Shown: piece after piece, positions 8,188 through 17,324 of the stretch
How the letters are laid out: the number at the start of each line of letters is the position of its first letter
Position numbering within the stretch: position 1 is the first letter of the stretch
DNA from: Demequina litorisediminis
GTDB taxonomy: Bacteria > Actinomycetota > Actinomycetes > Actinomycetales > Demequinaceae
Length of the DNA stretch: 64,000 bases
Direction: 5' to 3'
Assembly (NCBI RefSeq): GCF_030161615.1
Contig: NZ_BSUN01000001.1
Span: 1,054,001 to 1,118,000 of the forward strand
Made by a program: the position numbers and the translations under genes
The notes under the pieces: model-generated
Seen by the model: only the letters and a program-made list of their open reading frames with translations
What the model was told of the DNA's origin: nothing
The model's database searches: none

Positions 8188-8550
8188 ATGAACCTCACAC
8201 GACCGCTCCGCATGACGGCGATCATCGCCGCGATGGGACTGGTCGCGGCCGTGGGCAGCGGCTCTACCGACGTTGCTGCCGCGGACCAAGGCTTGGCGGA
8301 CGCCGCCCTTCCTTCCGGCGTCGCCACTACCGCCGTGCACCGCACGGATACGCAGACGGACGTGACCTCCGCGAGCGCATCCGGCACGACGGACCTCGCA
8401 TCGGCCGCACTCACAGGCACGGCCGATGCCTCGGGAACCCCTCAGGGTCCCGCCGCAGGAATCTGGATGCCGCACCGCGCCGCCGCGTACCTCACCGACC
8501 CCCTCACGGTGACGACGCAGGCGAACGTGCGAGAGCGCGTGCGCACCTAG
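8188..8550 (+). CDS. Secreted protein with Ala/Thr/Ser-rich linker
   Basis: A 120-residue protein with an N-terminal signal peptide (positively charged NLTRPLRM, hydrophobic core, cleavage around DVAAAD). The mature part is Ala/Ser/Thr-rich and low-complexity, then ends IWMPHRAAAYLTDPLTVTTQANVRERVRT. The last stretch resembles the start of a bacterial SH3-type domain (TVTTxxNVR) cut short. A strong terminator begins ten bases after the stop, so the gene is either naturally short or carries an unseen frame break. Confidence 0.6.
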   Translation: MNLTRPLRMTAIIAAMGLVAAVGSGSTDVAAADQGLADAALPSGVATTAVHRTDTQTDVTSASASGTTDLASAALTGTADASGTPQGPAAGIWMPHRAAAYLTDPLTVTTQANVRERVRT

Positions 8551-8559
8551 ATCCGCGAC

Positions 8560-8598
8560 GCGACGGCCGGGCCCGGATGGTACGGGCCCGGCCGTCGC
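8560..8598 (+). terminator. Strong hairpin terminator
   Basis: A 16-bp perfect stem (GCGACGGCCGGGCCCG with CGGGCCCGGCCGTCGC) and 7-base loop just after the secreted-protein gene and before the MFS gene. No U-tract. Confidence 0.75.
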
Positions 8599-8673
8599 GC
8601 TTCCCGCGCACGCGTGACGAAGTCCCGCCTGAGCGCCGATACCCTGGGCCTACCGCGATCGCCTGGAGGCCCG

Positions 8674-10027
8674 ATGCCCGACACCCCTGTGCCCGCGGTC
8701 GCGACGACGGGACCGGCACGGGCGTCCCGCCTTGCCTGGATCATCATGTCCATCGCGGCCCTCGCCTACTTCATGGCGGTGGTGCACCGCACGTCGTTCG
8801 GCATCGCCGGCATCGAAGCCTCGGACCGCTTCGGGATCGAGGCCACGGCGCTGTCCGTGCTCGCGATGGTCCAGATCGCCGTCTACGCGTCCATGCAGGC
8901 TTCCCGCCGGCGCGCTCATCGACCGCCTGGGTTCGCGCACCGTCCTGGTCGCAGGGTCGCTCATCATGGCGGCAGGCCAGGTGCTCCTCGCCTTCGCGCC
9001 TGGCCTCGGCGGGGCCGTCGTGGCGCGCGTCCTCATCGGCGCGGGCGACGCCCCCATCTTCATTGCGGGCAACCACATCGCGGCCCGCTACTTCCCGCCG
9101 CGCCAGGTGCCGATCATCGTCCAGGGCCTCGGACTCATCGGCCAACTGGGCCAGATCGCCTCCGCCATCCCCGTCGCCTACCTCCTTCACGAGCAGGGCT
9201 GGTCCACCACCTTCGCCGTTCTCGGCGGCCTCGGCGTCGCGGTCGCGGCCGCCGCATTCTTCGGCATCCGCACGCCACCGACGGCCGATGCCTCCTCACC
9301 CTCCGCAGCGCCGTCGCCCGAGCCGCGGGTCTCGCTGCGCGAGGCCATCTGGCCCGCGGGCGTGCGCCTGGGCTTCTGGACGCACTGGCTGGGGCTCATC
9401 GGCCCCAACACGGTGGCTCTGCTGTGGGGAGTGCCGTTCCTGGTCCAGGGGCAGGGCCTCGAGCCGACCACCGCATCGGCCCTCCTGACGGTCATGGTGA
9501 TCGCCAACATCGTCGCCGGACCCGTGTTGGGCGTCCTCACGGGACGGCACCCACTGCGTCGCTCGTGGCTCGCCCTCGCCATTGCAGTGGTGGCGGCGGT
9601 GACGTGGGCGAGCGTCCTGCTTCCTGACACCCCGCGGCCGATGTGGCGGCTCGTGGTCTGGATGGCCGTCACCGGAGCCTGCGGCCCGGCCTCGCTCATC
9701 GGCCTCGACTTCGCACGCACCCACGGCGTGCGGGGGCGTGCCGCCTCCGCCGTGGGCTTCGCGAACATCGGCGGATTCGCCGCGACCGTCGTCTCGGTGC
9801 TCCTGGTGGGAGCCACCCTGCAGGTCATCTCCCCCGCCGGCACCAGCGAGTACTCGCTCGACCACTACCGCGTGGCACTGTCCACGCTGGTCCTGCCGTG
9901 GACCATCGGCATCGTGGCGGTCATCCATGCGCGGCGCCGCACGCGACGCGAGATGGCCGCCGCCGGGGTGATCGTGCCGCCGCTGCGCGACGTGCTGGCG
10001 CGGCGCCGTGCGGGACGGCGGGCGTAG
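8674..10027 (+). CDS. MFS transporter
   Basis: About 450 residues with twelve predicted membrane segments. The N-terminal half begins AWIIMSIAALAYFMAVVHRT and has the MFS loop motif GALIDRLGSRTVLVAG; the C-terminal half has GPVLGVLTGRHPLRRSW. The substrate cannot be assigned. It is followed 10 bases later by an aldo/keto reductase. CAGCTT is read as CAGGCTT near 8899; removing one base joins VYASMQ to LPAGALID. Confidence 0.92.
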
Positions 10028-10037
10028 GTTGGGAGGT

Positions 10038-10889
10038 ATGAGCATCCCCACCCACACCCTGAACGACGGCCACGCCATCCCCGCGATCGGGTTTGGCACC
10101 TACCCGATGAAGGAGCAGGAGTGCGTCGACGGCGTGCGCTCCGCTCTTGAGACGGGCTACCGCCTCATCGACTCCGCGGTGAACTACGGCAACGAGCCTT
10201 GAGGTGGGCCGCGGCATCCGCGAGTTCCTTGACGCCACCGGTACAGCCCGCGAGGACGTCACGGTGCAGACCAAGTTGCCGGGCCGCCACCACGACTTCG
10301 ACGCCGCGGTCGCCTCCATCCAGGAGTCGTACGACCGCCTCCAGGTGGGCACCATCGACGTGGTCCTCATCCACTGGCCCAACCCCATCACCGGTAAGTA
10401 CCGGGACGCGTGGAAGGGGCTGATCGAGGCGCGTGAGCGCGGACTGGTGCGCAGCATCGGCGTCTCCAACTTCACCGCGGAGCACCTTGATGCGATCGTG
10501 GGCGACACCGGCGTCACTCCGGTCATCAACCAGATCGAGCCTGCACCCGTACTTCAACCAGGAGGAGATGCGCGCCGTGCACTCCGAGCGCGGCATCCTC
10601 ACGCAGTCGTGGAGCCCGCTGGGCAAGCGCCAGGCGCCCTACGCGGAACCCGCGGTGGCCGATGCCGCCGCGGCACACGCCGTCACCCCCGCCCAGGTGA
10701 TCCTGCGCTGGCAGGTCCAGGCTCGGCAACGTGCCGCTTCCCAAGTCCGCGACGCCGTCGCGCCAGGCCGAGAACCTCGACGTGTTCGGGTTCGCGCTGA
10801 CGGGCGAGGAGATGGCCGCGATCTCGGCGCTCACCAAGGCCGACGGCCGCCTGTTCGACGGCGACCCGAACACCCACGAGGAGATGTAG
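10038..10889 (+). CDS. Aldo/keto reductase
   Basis: NADPH-dependent carbonyl reductase with the AKR barrel. Catalytic tetrad residues are visible: Asp and Tyr in LIDSAVNYGNE, Lys in VQTKLPG, His in VLIHWP. Cofactor-binding ends are PLPKSATPSR and SIGVSNF. Length after repair is 282 residues, as expected for the family. Three AGCT breaks (near 10197, 10539 and 10727) split it into four pieces; all three resolve to Leu codons at conserved positions (GNELEVG, QIELHPYF, QVQLGNVPLP). Probably one transcript with the MFS gene. Confidence 0.93.
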
Positions 10890-10893
10890 CGGG

Positions 10894-11784
10894 TCAGCCG
10901 CCCGCGGTGAACTCCAGGGTGCCGGAGTCGTCGCGGCTCAGCGTGCCCATCATGGCGGTGCCGTCCTGGTCGACCTCGGCGCTCCACTGGGCGCCGTCGT
11001 CGGTCCACACGCGCGTGAGCGTGCCTGCGGTGCCGGAGGCGGTGAGGTCGGCCTGCACGGTGGCGAGGCGCTCGCCGCCCAACGGGTCCCCGAGGTCCCA
11101 GGCCTCGTCCCCCGCGCCGGTGACGTGGATGATCTGCTGAGCGTCGTTGCCATAGTCGACGACGCCGGTGGGGTCGATGATCGTCGCGTTGTAGGAACCG
11201 GGGAAGGCGGGGAGCACCGCCACGCCATCCCGGACAGCGGCACCGCACTCGCCAGCCTCGGTCCCGGCGTCAACCAATTCGAGGCGCGCCACCGCTGGCT
11301 CCGAGAAGGCCGCCTCGATCGCGAAGGTCTCCGGAAGCACCACCGCCCACGTATCGCCGGTCCAGGTCAGGTCGAGAGTGGTCGACACCTCGCCGCCGGA
11401 GCGGTAGGTGACCTCGGCCGTGGCCCGGTCGCCGTCCTCGGTGACATCCTCGACCGCGGGGCCGACCACGCTGCCACCGGTACGGGTGTCCGATGCCATC
11501 CACGGGCACGTCGCGAAGGTCTCGGCGCCGTCCACGGTCCACGCCGCGGCGCCCGCGAAGTCGCCCTCGGCCAGCGCGTCGAGGAACCCCTGTGCGGCGG
11601 CCGTGGCGTCGCCGCCGCCCAGCGAGGCGTCGGGATCGGCGTCGCCACCCGTGCAGGCCGCCAGGGCGAGGGTGGCAAGCGCCGTCATTCCCACCGCGGC
11701 AGGGCGCATCAGGACACGCATCCTCCCGGCAGTTTGGCGGGCGTGGGCCAGGCCTCCGGGCGCTTCTCCAGGATGAGTCGTCAT
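10894..11784 (-). CDS. Lipoprotein of unknown function
   Basis: About 275 residues with a lipoprotein signal peptide: MRVLMRPAAVGMTALATLAL then the lipobox LAAC. An upstream ATG adds 21 hydrophilic residues; the inner ATG at 11721 is more likely. The mature protein has a low-complexity linker, then an NTF2-like segment (AAAQGFLDALAEGDFAGAAAWTVDG) followed by beta-rich sequence. It is anchored outside the membrane. No AGCT break. It converges with the reductase and lies 53 bases from the dipZ stop. Confidence 0.8.
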   Translation of the reverse strand: MTTHPGEAPGGLAHARQTAGRMRVLMRPAAVGMTALATLALAACTGGDADPDASLGGGDATAAAQGFLDALAEGDFAGAAAWTVDGAETFATCPWMASDTRTGGSVVGPAVEDVTEDGDRATAEVTYRSGGEVSTTLDLTWTGDTWAVVLPETFAIEAAFSEPAVARLELVDAGTEAGECGAAVRDGVAVLPAFPGSYNATIIDPTGVVDYGNDAQQIIHVTGAGDEAWDLGDPLGGERLATVQADLTASGTAGTLTRVWTDDGAQWSAEVDQDGTAMMGTLSRDDSGTLEFTAGG

Positions 11785-11837
11785 GGCTCACTCACCCTAG
11801 ACGGAAGTGGCGGGACAGCGCAGAGATACCGGGCACG

Positions 11838-13629
11838 TCACCCGAACGTGAACGAGTACGCCTCGACTCCACTGGACACCTCGATGTCCAGGAGGTGCTG
11901 TCCATCGCCCACGTCCTCAGCGACCGCGTAGGACCGCGGGGTGCCCGACACCTCGATGACGCGCTCGTCACCGTCATCGAGGCGGACGGTCACCGTGCCC
12001 TCACCCGCGAGCACCATCCGCACCTGCGTGGCATGGAAGTCGAGCCGGAGGGCCGCGGACTCTTCGCCGGCCGGCGTCGCGTACTGCGTCTCCAGCCGCC
12101 AGGAGCCGGACAGCGCAAACGAGTCGTCCGGCTGTGCCTCGGGCAGCGTGTACGTTCCCTCCCCCGGTGCGTAGCGGTCGCCACCCCCGTAGTTGACGTC
12201 CTTCGACGTGCCGAGGAACGTCTCCCGTGTGGTCGAGCCGACGTCGGGCGTCACATCCTCCACATCAGTCTCTCCGGGCAGGTTCACGCTCGGGTCGGCA
12301 TCGACCAACAGGCTCCCGGATCATCTTCTCGGTGTCGGCATAGTTGCCCTCCCCGAACGAGATGTGCCGCACGGTGCCGTCGGCATCGATGAGGTAGTGC
12401 GCAGGCCAATAGCGATTGCGGTAGTTGGTCCACGTGGCGAGGTCATTGTCGAGGGCGACGGGATACGTGATGCCGAAGTCCTCCGCGCCAGCACGCACGT
12501 TGGCCTCGTCCTTCTCGAAGGAGTACTCCGGGGAGTGGATGCCGATGACGTTGAGCCCCAGGTCACCGTAGGTCTCGTCCCACGCCACCGAGTGAGGGAT
12601 GGAACGCTGGCAGTTGATGCAGGAGTACGCCCAGAAGTCGACGAGCACCACCTCCCCGCGCAGGTCCGCCAGGTCGATCCCCTGGTCGTCGGGGGTGTTG
12701 AACCACGCCTCGATGCCCTTGATCGACGGCGCCGTGCCACACGACTCGAGTTCGGAGGCGCCGTTGGTGCACTGGTCGAGGTCCTTGTTCTCGTCGTTCA
12801 CCAGCCCGCCGAGTGCGAGGGCGTCCTGCGCGGCGTCGTTGTCGGTCAGTTGTTCCTGAATGCCCGCGGTGTAGTCCGGCAGGGCACGCTGCAACACGGC
12901 AGGGAGGTTGAAGGCAAGGCCCACCGCGAGGGCAATCATCGCGACGCCTGCAGCAATACGTAGCCCCCGCTCACGCCGCCGGAATGCCTTGACCCGTTCC
13001 GCAAGGCCCCGCCCCGCAAGTGCGAAGAACAGCAGCGGCACGGCCACGCCGATCGCGAACGAGACGGTGAGGGCCACGGTGCCTGCGCCGATGTTCCCGG
13101 TCGACCCGGCGACGATAATCGCCGCGAGGACGGGACCCGCACACGGAACAAAGACGGCTCCGAGGGCGAGGCCCACGCCGAAGCCGCCGCGGCTCTGGTC
13201 AACGCGACGGCGCGGCACAAACGCGAACGGGCGCTCGAGAAGGTGCTCGAAGCGCGGCACGATGAGGCCGATGCCGATGAGCACCAGCACTCCCATGGCG
13301 ACCCACCGGATCACATCCTGGGGCAGGTGAAGCGCGCTGAGGATCAGCGAGCCCACCAGCGTCACGAGTGTGAAGGCGGTGACGAGTCCCGCGATGACGA
13401 GGTAGGGGCGCCAGCGAGACACCTCCGGCGTCGCCGGGGCAGCGGTCGCGACGGACGTGGCAGCGCCGGGAGTCGCACCCACACCACCCATCGTGCCGAG
13501 CGCGTCGTATCGCGGCACGCGTGCCGACTGCGCCCCACCCGTCAAGAAGATGACGGGCAGCACCGGAAGGATGCAGGGCGAGATGCCGGTGATGAGCCCA
13601 CCGAGGAGGCCGATGATCACGAGTTCCAT
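11838..13629 (-). CDS. dipZ: DipZ-type CcdA-thioredoxin fusion protein
   Basis: A 596-residue membrane protein in three parts. Residues 1 to about 240 form a CcdA/DsbD-type channel with paired cysteines in PCILP and PCAGP. The middle carries a thioredoxin-like domain with the active site CINC. The last 140 residues form a beta-rich domain, as in mycobacterial DipZ. It moves electrons from cytoplasmic thioredoxin to extracytoplasmic thiols. GAGCTG is read as GAGCCTG near 12310 and splits thioredoxin from the C-terminal domain. It is divergent from the fasciclin lipoprotein gene. Confidence 0.93.
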
Positions 13630-13844
13630 GGGAGGGGTTCGCTGCGGACGGCAACGCGGATGGGGCAGGCGTGGTCATCGGTGCCGAAACTGACCGCAGA
13701 TCGGCCTTCGAAGAAAAAACTTCAGAAACTTCCCATCCGCCGGCCCGAGTGCGGCGAATGACTGGTGACGCCGTAGCCACGGCAGGCGTCCGCACCGCGG
13801 ACGCTCTCATCAGGGCATTTCCGTGCCCGGAGACTGGAGGAATC

Positions 13845-14546
13845 ATGCTCAACGGCACCAAGAAGTACTCCGCTGGACTCGCCCTCGCGGTGGCGGGTGT
13901 GTTCACCCTCGCCGCCTGTAGCACTGACGCGGACGAAGAGTCGATGGAGTCGACCGCACCCGCGATGTCCGAGGAGGCCATGCCTTCCGAGGAGGCCATG
14001 CCCGACGAGTCCGCGACCGACGACGCCACGGACGACGGCGCCATGGAGATGGACCCCGCCGCGAACCTGGTGGGCCCGGGCTGCGCGGCCTACGCCGAGG
14101 AGGTCCCCGACGGTGCGGGCTCCATCCAGGGCATGTCGCAGGACCCGGTCGCGGTCGCCGCGTCCAACAACCCGATGCTGACCACGCTGGTCGCAGCGGT
14201 GAGCGGCCAGGCTCAACCCCGACGTGGACCTCGTCGACACCCTCAACGGTGACGAGTTCACGGTCTTCGCGCCGGTCGATGATGCCTTTGCTCAGATCGA
14301 CCAGGAGACCATCGACACTCTGTCGACCGATGCGGACCTGCTGACGCAGATCCTGACGTACCACGTGGTCCCCGGCCAGATCGAGCCCGCGGACATCGCC
14401 GGCACCCACACCACCGTCGAGGGAACCGACCTCGAGGTGACCGGTGAGGGCGACGAGCCATGGTGGACGGCGCCAACGTCATCTGCGGTGGCGTCCAGAC
14501 CGCCAACGCCACCGTCTACCTCATCGATGGCGTGCTGATGCCGTAA
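13845..14546 (+). CDS. Fasciclin (FAS1) domain lipoprotein
   Basis: About 233 residues: lipoprotein signal with FTLAAC, an acidic Ser/Met/Glu linker, then a FAS1 domain with [20 protein letters not shown], the H-box-like [10 protein letters not shown] and a C-terminal [15 protein letters not shown]1 domains mediate adhesion or ligand binding at the cell surface. Two opposite breaks keep the ends in frame: CAGCTC read as CAGGCTC near 14211, and a base missing at GAGCTCATGG near 14459. The pairing with dipZ suggests a surface or redox context, an inference from position only. Confidence 0.9.
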
Positions 14547-14637
14547 GGCTCCTTCACAGACGGGCGGCCGTCGGGGCGGGGAATCCCGCGTCGGCGGCCG
14601 TTGCTGTGTCCTGGGGCGCCGTCGCCGGCTCCGCCGT

Positions 14638-15373
14638 CTAGTTGGCCCCGGACTCTCGCATCATCTGCCACATGCGCACGATCATGTCCTCGTCGAAGTC
14701 GGCGGGGACATCGGGCTCGTCGGCACGATGCTCGCCGTGGACCTCGCGGTGCAGGTCCTCCATGCGGTGGTCGAGCCTGCTCGGCGATCATCGCCGCATC
14801 GGACAGGCTCTCCGCCAGGTGGTCCGGCACGTCTCCGTCGAACTTGTAGTGAATCTTGTGCTCGAGCGACGCCCAGAAGTCCATCGCGATGGTGCGGATC
14901 TGGATCTCGACGACCACCGGGACGGCGCCGGTCGAGAGAAACACCGGAACCTCGACGATGGCGTGGATGGACTTGTAGCCGTTGGGCTTGGGGTTGGCGA
15001 TGTAGTCCTTCACCTGGATGACGCGGACATCGTCCTGGCTGACCAGGGCCTCGAGCACGCGGTAGGTGTCGTCGATGAAGGCGCAGGTGATCCGCACGCC
15101 CGCGATGTCGGTGATGTGCTCGCGGATGGCGTCCACGCTGGGAGCGACGTTGCGGCGCACCATCTTGCGTACCAGACTCTCGGGGCTCTTGACGCGGCTG
15201 GTGACGTGTTCGATGGGGTTGTACCTGCGCAGATGCAGGAACTCCTCGCGCAGGATCGTGACCTTGGTGAGGATCTCGTCGACACCGAACTGGTGCTCCA
15301 TCAGGAGCCGCGAGAGGTCGGCGCGCGTGCGGCGCGCGAACTCCATCACCTCGGGATCGGGCTGAGGCTCCAC
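14638..15373 (-). CDS. Small alarmone synthetase (RelA/SpoT synthetase domain)
   Basis: About 244 residues containing only the synthetase domain: HITDIAGVRITCAFIDDTY, VKDYIANPKPNGYKSIH and VEIQIRTIAMDFWASLEHK. It is expected to make (p)ppGpp from GDP or GTP and ATP. HD hydrolase and TGS/ACT domains are absent, so it belongs to the short RelQ/YjbM-type group, not bifunctional Rel. CAGCTC is read as CAGGCTC near 14778; repair gives EQLDHRMEDLHREV. The start is a GTG at 15373. Confidence 0.92.
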
Positions 15374-15505
15374 CCTGGCGGCGATCGCGCCTGCGCGCGG
15401 GAGGGTGAGGGGCGCGATCGTCGGTCAACGGAAGGTCGTCATGTGACACACGTGTGCAACGGTTACGGGGGCGTGCCGGTTCCGCGGTGGCGGCCGATGC
15501 CCCGG

Positions 15506-15548
15506 TTGACTTTACCTAGCACTGCTATGCATCATGGCGCTAGGTAAA
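15506..15548. promoter_or_regulatory. Likely PadR operator overlapping its own promoter
   Basis: A 10-bp perfect inverted repeat, TTTACCTAGC (15511-15520) and GCTAGGTAAA (15539-15548), lies 15 bases before the PadR start, with TTGACT at 15506-15511 as a possible -35 element and TATGCA in the centre. PadR proteins bind such dyads and repress their own genes, so autoregulation is inferred. Confidence 0.65.
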
Positions 15549-15563
15549 AGGCAAGGAGCCGTC

Positions 15564-15920
15564 ATGGACATTCCCAAGGACCTGGTGGCCGCGAGCGCGG
15601 CCCCCATGGTGCTCAGCATCCTCGCGGAGTCGGACTCGTACGGCTACGCGATCCTGGGCCGGGTGCGCGAGCCTGTCCGCGGGCGAGCTCGACTGGACGG
15701 AGGGGCTGCTCTACCCCTCCTCCACCGCCTCGAACGTCAGGGGCACATCGAGGCCACGTGGGGCTCCTCGGAGACCGGGCGCAGGCGCAAGTACTACGCC
15801 CTGACCGGCGAGGGACGCGAGGCGCTCGCCACGCACGTCAGCCAGTGGCGCACCGTCGCGGCGGCCCTCGAAAGCGCCTGGGGGCGCATGGACTTCGGCG
15901 GGCAGGTGAGCCTCGCATGA
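15564..15920 (+). CDS. PadR-family transcriptional regulator
   Basis: A 118-residue winged-helix regulator: VLSILAESDSYGYAILGRV, RELSAGELDWTEG, LYPLLHRLERQGHIEA and RRRKYYALTGEG, the full PadR signature, with a short C-terminal helix. Two compensating breaks: GAGCTG read as GAGCCTG near 15672, and one C missing near 15713; between them about 13 codons are out of frame in the text. AAGGAGCC precedes the ATG. The stop overlaps the next start (ATGA). Confidence 0.93.
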   Translation: MDIPKDLVAASAAPMVLSILAESDSYGYAILGRVREPVRGRARLDGGAALPLLHRLERQGHIEATWGSSETGRRRKYYALTGEGREALATHVSQWRTVAAALESAWGRMDFGGQVSLA

Positions 15921-17270
15921 GCGACTCCCTGGAAACCCAGATCGACCTGTGGCGCGTCCACCTCGAACGCCGCGCGGGCATCGGCGCCGACGACGTTGAC
16001 GAGCCTCGAGGACCACCTGCGCGGCCACCTCGACACCCTGATCGCCGCGGGGCTCAGCGACGACGAGGCCTTCCTCGTCGCCGTCAAGCGCCTGGGTAGC
16101 CAGCAGGAGATCGCTCGTGAATTCGCCCGCGAGAACTCGAAGCGGCTGTGGAAGCAACTCGTGCTCGGCGACGAGTCACCTGCTCGGGCCAGGACGGCGC
16201 GAGACAGCGTATGGGCGGCGATCGTGTTCGGCATCCTCGGCGGTCTCCTGGTCAGGCTTCCGGTGTGGCTCGCACCGGAGTCCGTCGACTCCGCCTACTT
16301 CCTGAATCTTGGCCCGCTGCTGTTCACCGCGGTGGTGGGGTACCTGCTGTGGCGTCACCGCCCTTCGACCGCCGTCACGGTCGCGGCGCTCGCGGGGCTT
16401 GCCGCCGTCACGGCGCTCGCGCACCTCTACCCCCTGTCGTCGGACGGCGACGCCTTCGTCACCACCGCGCTGCATCTTCCCGTGCTCGCATGGCTCACCG
16501 TCATGCTGGCCTACGCAGGCGACCGGTGGCGCACCACCGACGGCCGCATGGACGCCGTACGCTTCACCGGCGAGTACGTGATCTACCTGGTCCTGCTCGG
16601 CATCGGCGGCGGCATCCTCATGGCCATCGTGGGCCTCGCCTGCGGTGCCGCAGGCCTGGACCCCGAGGCATTCCTCGTCCAGTGGATGTTGCCGCTCGGC
16701 GCGGGCGGCGCGGCCGTGATCGCCGCATGGCTTGTGGAGGCCAAGCAATCGGTCATCGAGAACATGGCGCCCGTCCTGGCGAAGGTCTTCACGCCCCTGT
16801 TCGCGCTCGCCTTCGCCATCCTGCTCGTGGTCGTCCTGGCCTCAGGAGACCTCGCTGGCCTGGAGCGCGACCTCCTGCTGGTGTGCAACGCGATCCTGAT
16901 CATCGCCATCGGCCTGGTGCTCTACAGCCTCACGGCCCGGGGGCCGATGCCTCACCCACGTGGTTCGACAGGCTCCAGGCTCGCGCTCGTGACTGGCGCC
17001 CTCGCGCTCGACGCGATCGCGCTCGTCAACGTCGCCATCCGCATTGGCGACGACGGCTGGACCCTCAACAGGGTGGTGATCCTGGGGCTGAACCTGCTCC
17101 TGCTCGCGAATCTCGCGGTCACGGCCTGGCTGCTGGTGCGAATCAACCGGGGTGCCCCCGGTGCGGCGTATCGCCTGGAGAGGTGGCAGACGGGGATGCT
17201 GCCCGCCTACGGCGCCTGGGCACTCGTCGTGATCGTGGCGCTGCCGCCCTTGCTGGGCGCCGTCGAGTAG
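15917..17270 (+). CDS. Permease-prefix-domain membrane protein, partner of PadR
   Basis: About 450 residues. The N-terminal 75 form the soluble permease prefix domain found beside PadR (VDELEDHLRGHLDTLIAAGL, EAFLVAVKRLG); about ten membrane segments follow. Such pairs are common in actinobacteria and are thought to adjust to membrane stress or lipids; mechanism unknown. One AGCT break near 16013. A second pair (one G missing near 16930, CAGCTCG read as CAGGCTCG near 16979) cancels out but leaves 15 residues wrong; the corrected text is ADASPTWFDRLQLAL. Confidence 0.85.
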
Positions 17271-17324
17271 CGGCGCCCGCGGCGTGGGGTGGGCGCGCAT
17301 CGCCACCCACCCCACCGCGAGTGA

